Shown piece after piece: positions 51,792 through 59,423 of a DNA stretch of 64,000 nucleotides; within the stretch, counting starts at the first letter, position 1, and every line of letters starts with the position of its first letter. The notes beneath the pieces were generated by a model, which was given only the letters and a program-made list of their open reading frames with translations, had not been told where the DNA came from and did no database searches. The stretch spans positions 124,001-188,000 of the forward strand of contig JACKIQ010000001.1 of assembly GCA_020638365.1 (NCBI GenBank), given 5' to 3'. Source of the DNA: Rhodospirillales bacterium (GTDB taxonomy: Bacteria > Pseudomonadota > Alphaproteobacteria > Micavibrionales > Micavibrionaceae). The translations under genes were made by a program, and so were the position numbers.

Positions 51792-53303
51792 ATGATCCGG
51801 ACTTTTTCCAAAGCGCGAGTGTTTCTTTTTCTTTCAGGTCTGGTCTTCTTAGGGGCATTGGGTGGAGAGGCTTTCGCACAAGACCAAGACAGCGACAAGG
51901 TGACCTGGGAATATCATAAGTCGATAACCGGGGCTTTTGACGTCCGCTTTCCTTCCAAATACAAAATCAAATCCATACCACTTCGCATGGACGGCACGTC
52001 TGTGGTTTTTCGCAGCGAGATTGTCGCCTCGACCGGCAGCGGCGATCATCAGAAGGTTTTTGTCGTTAAAGTCGACCAAACCCTGTCTTCAAGACTGAGG
52101 ACAAAAATTGTCAAGAAGCTGCTAGATGTCGATTTATACAAGTATAAAAAATCCGCGAAGAATGCAGGCGGCTCTCTTGTCTCCAACGAAGAGCTTAAAA
52201 TTGACGGTTTTCTGGGGCGCGAACTCTATATCACCTACGGGGACGGAAACAAAAAACAAGGGATCCGCGTGAAAATTATGTATACGGATATCTCCCGTGT
52301 TGAGATGGTCCTGACCGGCCCGGCAAGCAGCATGTACGCCTTTAAATCCAATGACTTCTTTGAGTCCCTAAAGCTTTATGACGGACCCGGACGTATTGAC
52401 GGCGAGCCGGGTGAAAACTGGGTAGATTACGAATCCCCGCTGGGTATTTTTACCTTGAAACTTCCGGGTAAGGATAACACTTTTATGAAAGGGCCACCGA
52501 GATTTACACACGACGGGATAAAGGAAAAAGGCCGTGTTATATTTGTAGATCCTCTTTTGGGATACAAGTCGGTCTTTAACTTTTTCGGGTACAAAGTTAA
52601 TGAAAAGCTGAATTTTGACAAGGTCAAGGCCCTGCTCATGTCCGGTCATATCGCCCCGTACGCAACCAATATCCGCCTGGAAGACCTTAACATCGACACA
52701 AGTACCGCGGAAGACGGCTCGCATGGAATCATCACTACTGTCGTGCGCATGCGCGCTCTTGATAAGTACCCCTATATCAACACCATATTTTACAAGGTTC
52801 TGTTCAACGACAACGGTGTCGTCGTTCTTGAGTATATGGCCGCCCACGACTATATGAGCACGCCGCTGCCCAAGACCGTCATGTCTCTGGTTCAGTTCCA
52901 TCCGGAGAAATTTTCCACCGATCGTGCGGCTGGAGCAGGCCAATCAGGAGAGGACAGTTCTCTTGAAGATGAAGACTCGGAAGAGGATGAAGATCCTGAG
53001 GCGACGACTCTCAGAGCGAGTATCAAGCTGGGATCTGGCGGCGATGACGAAGAAGAGTCCGGAGAAGCAGGGGAAAACGAAGAAATCGGTACTCCAGAAC
53101 AGGATACAGGCGCTGCTGTTTCCGATGACGGCGAACAGGGCGGCTCCTCCGGCGAGAACAAGAAGAAGCCCGATGAGGCTGCTCAGGTTCCAGAACAGGT
53201 CGTGCCCGATGAAATCAAAATGGACCCGCTGCCTTCCGAAAACTCCGGAGAAACCCGCGTGAAGATGCCATCCGAGGAGCCGCAAACACCGGCCGAAGAA
53301 TAG
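51792..53303 (+). CDS. Secreted protein with two similar domains and an acidic tail
   Basis: The 503 residues begin with a signal peptide (ARVFLFLSGLVFLGALGGEAFA). Two domains of about 170 residues look like repeats of each other: one opens WEYHKSITGAFDVRFPSKY (about 37), the other VDYESPLGIFTLKLPG (about 213). A disordered tail of about 120 residues rich in Glu, Asp, Gly and Pro follows (from about 383). It is probably periplasmic or surface-exposed; the acidic tail could bind cations or a basic partner. The family is not recognised. Confidence 0.7.
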   Translation: MIRTFSKARVFLFLSGLVFLGALGGEAFAQDQDSDKVTWEYHKSITGAFDVRFPSKYKIKSIPLRMDGTSVVFRSEIVASTGSGDHQKVFVVKVDQTLSSRLRTKIVKKLLDVDLYKYKKSAKNAGGSLVSNEELKIDGFLGRELYITYGDGNKKQGIRVKIMYTDISRVEMVLTGPASSMYAFKSNDFFESLKLYDGPGRIDGEPGENWVDYESPLGIFTLKLPGKDNTFMKGPPRFTHDGIKEKGRVIFVDPLLGYKSVFNFFGYKVNEKLNFDKVKALLMSGHIAPYATNIRLEDLNIDTSTAEDGSHGIITTVVRMRALDKYPYINTIFYKVLFNDNGVVVLEYMAAHDYMSTPLPKTVMSLVQFHPEKFSTDRAAGAGQSGEDSSLEDEDSEEDEDPEATTLRASIKLGSGGDDEEESGEAGENEEIGTPEQDTGAAVSDDGEQGGSSGENKKKPDEAAQVPEQVVPDEIKMDPLPSENSGETRVKMPSEEPQTPAEE

Positions 53304-53347
53304 CTTTCCGTTTTACAACACCCTATTCCGGCCTGTCTTTGTGCCTG

Positions 53348-55138
53348 TCAGCTCAGGATTGGGGCGGTTTGGGCGTTCAGCCATTTGCGTGTTTCAGGGC
53401 GCAGTTTCGGGCCGATCATTTCTTCAATATCCAGATAGTACGCGCGCAGCCAGATATTCTCGTCAACGGTCAGGCGTTCCTTAAGGATCAGACGCGGGTC
53501 GTAGGGTACGAGCGTCAGCGTACGAAACCCCAGAAGCCTTGGACCGACAGGCTCTTCCTTTTCTACGCGCACCTGCAAAATATTTTCAATTCTGATTCCG
53601 TATTCCCCTTTGCGATAATAACCCGGCTCGTTGGTCAGCAACATCCCATCGCGCAGCGGCTCGTTACCGCGCGGAGAGATGGATACGGGTCCCTCGTGCA
53701 CCCCCAGATAGCACCCTACTCCGTGGCCGGTCCCGTGCGCGTAGTCGAGTCCGGCATCCCAGAGGTACTGCCGGGCCAGCGTATCCAACTGAACACCCGT
53801 CGTTCCTTCGGGAAATTTTGCACGTGATAGCGCGATATGCCCCTTTAGCACCAGCGTATAGTGCAGTTTCATCTCGGGCGTCGGTTCTCCGATGGCCACG
53901 GTTCGCGTGATATCGGTCGTGCCCCATGAATACTGACCGCCGCAGTCGATCAGAAGCAGACCTGGCGGCTCGATCTTCGCATTGGTTTCCGGTGTCGCAC
54001 GGTAATGAATGACCGCGCCGTTTTCATTGTACCCGGCGATGGTCGCGAAGCTCGGCCCCTGATAGCCGAATTGCTGGATGCGGTATTGCTGAATTTTTTC
54101 ATCAACTTCTATTTCCGTCATGCGGCCTTTGTGAGCCTCGCGGTCAAGTTCGTGAAGAAGCTGTATGACGGCAACGGCATCGCGGATGTGCACATCCCGG
54201 ATCGAGGCTGACTCGCTCTCGTTTTTAATCGCCTTGGGTAGTTCCGCAGGATCTTTTGCCGCGATGACCTGAGCGCCTGCTTCCAAGAGTTTCTGCTCAA
54301 ACCAGACGGGGGAACGGTCCCTGTCAAAGAGGACTTTTCGGCCCGCGAGTTGGGAAAGGCGAACGGCCATGTTTTCCTGAGGCATCACGCGCACCCCCTG
54401 TCCGACATGGTCAAGAATGGCGGTCTGCGCCTTGCGCGAGTCGATAAACCAGTCGAGAGTCCCGTCCGCATGAAGGAGCGCATATGACAGGACAAGCGGC
54501 GCGTAGAGGACATCGCGCCCGCGCACGTTTAAAAGCCAGCAAATGGAGTCACAGGCCGTCAGCAGGCAGGCATCCGCCCCTTTTTCCTTTAACTTTAGAG
54601 CCAGATCCGCTCTTTTTGTCAGAGAGTCCGAACCGGCTATGTCGTTGGGAAAGATTTCCGCCGGGTTCATCGGTTTTCCGGGCCGTGCCGTCCATATCGA
54701 ATCCAACGGATTTACCGGAATAGGCTTGAGAACCATTCTCCCTTTGATTTCCTTGTATATTTTTTCCAACTGAACGGGGGTATGCAGCCACGGGTCAAAG
54801 CCTATTGCACTGCTCTCCCGGGCGTTCTGCGAGAGCCATTGTCCGGGCGTTATCGCGCCTGAATCCTGACTTTCGTATAGGGCAGGGTCTGTTTCTCGCT
54901 CGACCTGAATACTATAGCGCCCATCGGTAAAAACAACGGCGCGGTCTTTCAGAACGATTACCGTACCCGTGCTGCCCGTAAAGCCGGTAAGCCACGCTAC
55001 GCGTTCGGCGCAGGCTGCGATAAACTCCCCCTGGTATTCATCGGTACGGTGTACGATAAAACCGTCAAGACCCATTTCTGCAATCTTTTGCCTAAAAGAA
55101 TTGAGCCTGTCTTGATAAGGGGCGGCGTTTTCTGGCAT
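53348..55138 (-). CDS. pepP: Xaa-Pro aminopeptidase (aminopeptidase P, M24B)
   Basis: The 596-residue, three-domain form resembles eukaryotic XPNPEP1 more than the short Escherichia coli PepP. Metal ligands are visible in the C-terminal pita-bread domain: LLIDCGGQYSWGTTDITRT (two Asp), HGTGHGVG (His), TNEPGYY (Glu) and GIRIENIL (Glu). It removes the first residue from peptides with proline second, useful for peptides brought in by the Yej importer. It diverges from mipZ; the start codons lie about 60 bases apart. Confidence 0.92.
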   Translation of the reverse strand: MPENAAPYQDRLNSFRQKIAEMGLDGFIVHRTDEYQGEFIAACAERVAWLTGFTGSTGTVIVLKDRAVVFTDGRYSIQVERETDPALYESQDSGAITPGQWLSQNARESSAIGFDPWLHTPVQLEKIYKEIKGRMVLKPIPVNPLDSIWTARPGKPMNPAEIFPNDIAGSDSLTKRADLALKLKEKGADACLLTACDSICWLLNVRGRDVLYAPLVLSYALLHADGTLDWFIDSRKAQTAILDHVGQGVRVMPQENMAVRLSQLAGRKVLFDRDRSPVWFEQKLLEAGAQVIAAKDPAELPKAIKNESESASIRDVHIRDAVAVIQLLHELDREAHKGRMTEIEVDEKIQQYRIQQFGYQGPSFATIAGYNENGAVIHYRATPETNAKIEPPGLLLIDCGGQYSWGTTDITRTVAIGEPTPEMKLHYTLVLKGHIALSRAKFPEGTTGVQLDTLARQYLWDAGLDYAHGTGHGVGCYLGVHEGPVSISPRGNEPLRDGMLLTNEPGYYRKGEYGIRIENILQVRVEKEEPVGPRLLGFRTLTLVPYDPRLILKERLTVDENIWLRAYYLDIEEMIGPKLRPETRKWLNAQTAPILS

Positions 55139-55197
55139 CTTTCCTCAGCACATTATTTTTTCGAATTTCAGATTCACTATATATAAGGATTCGTCCC

Positions 55198-56034
55198 ATA
55201 AAAACTCAAGATCAAGCGCATGTCATTGTTTTCGGCAACGAAAAAGGCGGGTCGGGCAAGTCCACGGCGGCCATGCATACGGCTATCGCCCTGCTCCGGC
55301 TTGGTTACAAGGTGGGAAGCATAGATCTGGACGCACGGCAGGGGACGTTTACGCGTTATATCAAGAAGCGTTTTGATTTTATCACGTCCTCGCGCGATCA
55401 TCTGCCCAGTCCGGCGCATATGGCCATCCCGCGCAGTCAGGCGGACACCGTCGCGGGGCAGGAAGAAGAAGAGCGGACGTTTTTCAATCTGGCGCTTGAG
55501 GAGCTGGGGCGCTCCAATCATTTTATCGTCATCGACACACCCGGAACCGATTCGCATCTCAGCCGGCTCGCGCACAGCCATGCTGATACGCTGATCACCC
55601 CGATGAACGACAGTTTTATCGACCTCGACGTTCTGGTGGATATCGACCCGGAAACGCTTAAGATCAAAGGGCCGTCCGTCTACGCGCAGATGGTGCAGGA
55701 GCAGCGGCGGCGCAAGACGCTGTGTACCGGAAAAGACATGGACTGGATCGTGATGCGCAACCGTCTGGCCTCCCTGAACGCCCGCAACAAGGAAGCGGTG
55801 GCGAAGGTTTTGAACGATATTTCGGGCACGCTGGGTTTCCGCCTTGCGCCGGGGTTCGGGGAGCGCGTGATTTTCCGCGAGATGTTCCTCAAGGGGCTGA
55901 CGCTTCTTGATATCAAGGAGGAAAAGGGACAACCGCTGACGCTTTCGCAGCTGACCGCGCGGCAGGAAGTGCGCAACCTTGTGGTCGAACTGGCGCCCGA
56001 GAAGCTCAAGGGGCGGGTGAAGCCGTTTTCCTAA
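55198..56034 (+). CDS. mipZ: Division-site ATPase MipZ
   Basis: The protein has 278 residues if it begins at the ATA at 55198. The P-loop GNEKGGSGKST lies before the first ATG (55273), so that ATG cannot be the start. No ATG, GTG or TTG is available between the divergent pepP start and the P-loop. AAGGA sits 8 bases before the ATA. The body fits MipZ: SIDLDARQGTFTRY, FIVIDTPGTDSHLSRLAH, DWIVMRNRL and GFGERVIFREMFLKGLT. MipZ binds ParB at the poles and blocks FtsZ, placing division at mid-cell. Confidence 0.88.
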   Translation: MKTQDQAHVIVFGNEKGGSGKSTAAMHTAIALLRLGYKVGSIDLDARQGTFTRYIKKRFDFITSSRDHLPSPAHMAIPRSQADTVAGQEEEERTFFNLALEELGRSNHFIVIDTPGTDSHLSRLAHSHADTLITPMNDSFIDLDVLVDIDPETLKIKGPSVYAQMVQEQRRRKTLCTGKDMDWIVMRNRLASLNARNKEAVAKVLNDISGTLGFRLAPGFGERVIFREMFLKGLTLLDIKEEKGQPLTLSQLTARQEVRNLVVELAPEKLKGRVKPFS

Positions 56035-56196
56035 AATTACTCGCGTAGTTAACATTATTCATTTTTCGTTGTCATATCCGTTTTTTCTCACAATACGGCA
56101 TGATCGTTGCATCCGCATTTGCACCCTGCCTGCTTGCAATAACGTGTGCGGCGTGGCAGTAATTCGGTGTAACGCAATAACGGAACGGATGATCTT

Positions 56197-57081
56197 ATGA
56201 GTAAAGCCGCCACGCCCCGCCCGGTCAAAAAAGCCGTCTTTCCCGTCGCGGGACTGGGCACACGATTTCTTCCCGCTACCAAAGCCATGCCCAAGGAGAT
56301 GCTGACGATCTGCGATCGGCCCCTGATCCAGCATGTTGTCGAGGAAGCGCGCGAGGCGGGAATCGAAGAATTTATCTTTATCACCGGGCGGCACAAGGAA
56401 TTGCTTGAGGAGCATTTCGATCTTCAGCACGAGTTGGAAGATACGCTGGAAGCGCGCGGCAAGAGTGCGCTGCTCAAAAAAGTTCAGGATGCGACCTTCC
56501 CCGCCGGAAAGCTTATCCTTACGCGCCAACCGAAGCCGCTGGGTCTTGGCCATGCGGTCTGGTGCGCGGCGCGGATCATCGGGAACGAGCCTTTTGCCGT
56601 TCTTCTTCCCGACGTGCTGATGAAGGGCCAGCACTCCTGCCTCAAGGAAATGGTGGACACCTACAACAAAACCGGGGGCAATTTGATCGCCGTCGAGGAG
56701 GTTCCAAGGGCGGAAACCAAGAATTACGGGATCATCGACACGAAGGACCAGACACTGGAGATCATGCCTGTCGACGGTCTGGTTGAAAAACCTGAACCGG
56801 AAAAGGCCCCCTCAACGCTTTCGGTAGTCGGGCGGTATATTTTCCAGCCCGAGCTGTTCGAATATTTAAGTGCGTTCGAGACGGGCGCGGGCGGCGAAAT
56901 CCAACTGACCGATGCGATGGCTAAGCTGATCGGAAAACAGCCGTTCAACGCCGTGCGCTATAACGGGAAGAGCTACGATTGCGGAAGCCGCCTCGGGTTT
57001 GTTGAGGCGAATATCGCTTACGGGCTGGACGATCCCGAGATCGGGGACGGGGTCCGCGCTCTGCTTAAGCGCTATACGTAG
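56197..57081 (+). CDS. galU: UTP--glucose-1-phosphate uridylyltransferase
   Basis: The 294-residue protein opens with the sugar-nucleotide loop PVAGLGTRFLPATKAMPKEM. FIFITGRHKELLEEHFD and PFAVLLPDVLMKG follow, with KSYDCGSRLGFVEANI at the end. All are standard for GalU. It makes UDP-glucose for polysaccharide and lipid sugars. It lies upstream of the phosphomannomutase gene by 27 bases, so the two supply sugar nucleotides together. Confidence 0.95.
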   Translation: MSKAATPRPVKKAVFPVAGLGTRFLPATKAMPKEMLTICDRPLIQHVVEEAREAGIEEFIFITGRHKELLEEHFDLQHELEDTLEARGKSALLKKVQDATFPAGKLILTRQPKPLGLGHAVWCAARIIGNEPFAVLLPDVLMKGQHSCLKEMVDTYNKTGGNLIAVEEVPRAETKNYGIIDTKDQTLEIMPVDGLVEKPEPEKAPSTLSVVGRYIFQPELFEYLSAFETGAGGEIQLTDAMAKLIGKQPFNAVRYNGKSYDCGSRLGFVEANIAYGLDDPEIGDGVRALLKRYT

Positions 57082-57108
57082 GCTTCCAAGCGTTTTATAC
57101 TCTGGGCC

Positions 57109-58494
57109 ATGAACGGTTACACTTTCAATCCTACCATCCTGCGCGAATACGACATACGCGGACAGATCGGAATTAATCTGTCAGAAGCGGACGCGTATGC
57201 GCTGGGCCGGGCGTTCGGGACTTATATTCACGGGTTGAACGGACAAACCGTTTGCGTGGGTCATGACGGGCGGGAAAGCTCCCCTGCCCTTGCCGAGGCT
57301 TTGATAAAGGGCCTGATGGAATCCGGGATGGAGGTCGTTCATGTCGGGCTTGGACCCACGCCGATGCTTTACTTTTCCGTCAAGCACCTGAAGGCCGATG
57401 CAGGCATCATGGTCACAGGCTCTCACAACCCGGCGGATTACAACGGGTTTAAGATGACGTTGCAGGGCGGGCCGGTTTTCGCGGAAAAAATACAGGAGAT
57501 CGGGGGGATATCAGCCTCCGGTGATCTGGTTTCCGGCTCCGGGACACGCGCCGTGAAAGATATCAAGGCCGAGTACGTCTCGCGACTTCTTGCGGATTTA
57601 AGGCTTACGCGCGATCTCAAAATCGCCTGGGATTCGGGGAACGGGGCGGCCGGAGAGATCCTGCACATGCTGACCGGCCGTATTCCGGGGGAACATATCC
57701 TGCTTTATCCCGAAATTGACGGGCGGTTTCCCAACCATCACCCGGACCCGACGGTGGATGAGAATCTTGTCGATCTGCAACAAGCCGTTCTTGAATTTGG
57801 CTGCGATCTGGGGATCGCGTTCGACGGGGACGGCGACCGGATCGGGGTGGTGGACGAAACCGGCGCCGTTGTCCGCTGCGATACGCTCATGACGATCTAT
57901 GCGCGCGAGGTTTTGCAGACCCATCCCGGCGCGACAATCATCGCAGATGTCAAATGCTCGCAGGTCCTTTTCGATGAAATCGAACGCATGGGCGGAAAGC
58001 CTGTGATGTGGAAGACGGGACATTCGGTGATCAAGGACAAGATGGCGGAAATGAAAGCGCCGCTCGCCGGAGAACTGAGCGGGCATATTTTCTTTGCGGA
58101 TCATTATTACGGTTATGACGATGCGCTGTATTGCGCGGTGCGCCTGCTGAACGATCTGAGCGAGACGGAAGGCGGCCTATCGAGCCTGACCGCGCATCTG
58201 CCGAAGCTGTTCAACACGCCGGAGGTGCGATTCGAGGTGAAAGAGGAGGAGAAGTTTTTACTTGTCCCGCGCGTTTACAAAAATTTGAAGGCTCTGAATA
58301 AACCCGACATTCACGTTAACGATATCGACGGGGTCAGGGTTTCGACGCCGGACGGATGGTGGTTGCTGCGCCCGTCCAATACGCAAAATGTTCTTGTGGC
58401 GCGCGCGGAAAGCGATAGCGCGGCGGGACTGGCGCGGCTTCAGGTCATGGTGCAGGAGGCGGTGAAAAAAGTGGGTTACAGTCTGGTATTCTAG
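57109..58494 (+). CDS. Phosphomannomutase/phosphoglucomutase
   Basis: The 461-residue alpha-D-phosphohexomutase has the phosphoserine loop GIMVTGSHNPADYNGFK, the metal loop GIAFDGDGDRIGVVDE and the sugar loop LAGELSGHIFFAD. The phosphate-binding end is LLRPSNTQNVLVARAE, with RPSNT as in AlgC. It interconverts hexose 1- and 6-phosphates and would feed galU and GDP-mannose synthesis. AlgC or ManB are both possible names. It probably shares a transcript with galU. Confidence 0.92.
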   Translation: MNGYTFNPTILREYDIRGQIGINLSEADAYALGRAFGTYIHGLNGQTVCVGHDGRESSPALAEALIKGLMESGMEVVHVGLGPTPMLYFSVKHLKADAGIMVTGSHNPADYNGFKMTLQGGPVFAEKIQEIGGISASGDLVSGSGTRAVKDIKAEYVSRLLADLRLTRDLKIAWDSGNGAAGEILHMLTGRIPGEHILLYPEIDGRFPNHHPDPTVDENLVDLQQAVLEFGCDLGIAFDGDGDRIGVVDETGAVVRCDTLMTIYAREVLQTHPGATIIADVKCSQVLFDEIERMGGKPVMWKTGHSVIKDKMAEMKAPLAGELSGHIFFADHYYGYDDALYCAVRLLNDLSETEGGLSSLTAHLPKLFNTPEVRFEVKEEEKFLLVPRVYKNLKALNKPDIHVNDIDGVRVSTPDGWWLLRPSNTQNVLVARAESDSAAGLARLQVMVQEAVKKVGYSLVF

Positions 58495-58551
58495 CGGCGA
58501 ATCGTTTTCACTGTAACTCTTGTCACCTGAATAGCGTTTGGAGCATTTCTC

Positions 58552-59205
58552 ATGAACGACCAAGACTGTGTCAGAATTGTAGAGCTTATGGCGTCCAAGG
58601 TCTGTCACGACCTTATCAGCCCGATCGGGGCCGTTTCAAACGGTGTGGAGTTCCTTGAGGATGCCGGGGACGACGGGAGCGTGGACCCGGACGTCGTTAA
58701 TTTGATCGCGTTCAGCGCGGGGCAAGCAGCTGCCAAGCTCAAGCTGTTCCGACTTGCCTACGGCGCGGGGGGCAGCGATCCTTCGATCAAGCCGGAGGAC
58801 GTGCACAAGGCATTTGGCGATTATGTTGCGGGAGACAAGCGCGTTACGCAGGATTGGGACCCTCATGCGCCCCTGGGCCTGGAAAACCCTCCCCCCGGGT
58901 TTTGCAAGGTCTTGGCGTGCCTGCTGCTGACGATGATCGACTCCTTACCCAAGGGCGGAAAAATAAAAGTTTTCGATGGTCAAGACGGAAGCCTTCACAT
59001 TCAATCCGAAGGCGAAAATGCCGCCTTCCGCGAGGGATACAAGGCTGCGTTGAGCGGCGTTGCCAGTCCCGACATACTGGAGCCCAAGACCATCCACCCC
59101 TATCTTTCCCATATGATCTGTGTGCATTATGGTTATTCTATCCACGTCTTTGATGAGGCGGAGAACTCTATTCTCTTGAGCTTGAGAACGGCACAGGTAT
59201 CCTGA
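58552..59205 (+). CDS. chpT: Histidine phosphotransferase ChpT
   Basis: The 217-residue protein opens with LMASKVCHDLISPIGAVSNG, the ChpT hallmark, with phospho-accepting His19. A four-helix dimerisation part is followed by a degenerate ATPase-like fold (residues about 90-215) that lacks ATP-binding boxes. ChpT passes phosphate from CckA to CtrA and CpdR, linking cell cycle and motility. ctrA is at 20.0 kb; cckA is not in the window. It precedes the chemotaxis genes by 218 bases. Confidence 0.93.
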   Translation: MNDQDCVRIVELMASKVCHDLISPIGAVSNGVEFLEDAGDDGSVDPDVVNLIAFSAGQAAAKLKLFRLAYGAGGSDPSIKPEDVHKAFGDYVAGDKRVTQDWDPHAPLGLENPPPGFCKVLACLLLTMIDSLPKGGKIKVFDGQDGSLHIQSEGENAAFREGYKAALSGVASPDILEPKTIHPYLSHMICVHYGYSIHVFDEAENSILLSLRTAQVS

Positions 59206-59423
59206 TCTTCGGGTAATGTCTGCAGTGTGCATACGCTGGCGTTCTTCACAGATATTTTCCCTGCAGTTTAGATTCTCTCTGCGACCCCTGCGTTGTCTGC
59301 GTTATTCTTTAGTGGTTACGTTTTTCTGTCTTCCGCGAACGTGACCGGGGTTGGCTGGAGGATTTACCACCCTGCCTTTCATTAGATTTCTGGTGACATT
59401 CGAGCAGTCAAGGATTATAGCAA

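Noticed and set aside
55273..56034. mipZ starting at its first ATG
   Set aside because: This would remove the whole P-loop, which is present and in frame upstream.
59206..59423. Gap before cheA examined for an RNA gene or a -24/-12 promoter
   Set aside because: No cloverleaf, no GG-N10-GC element and no strong stem were found.
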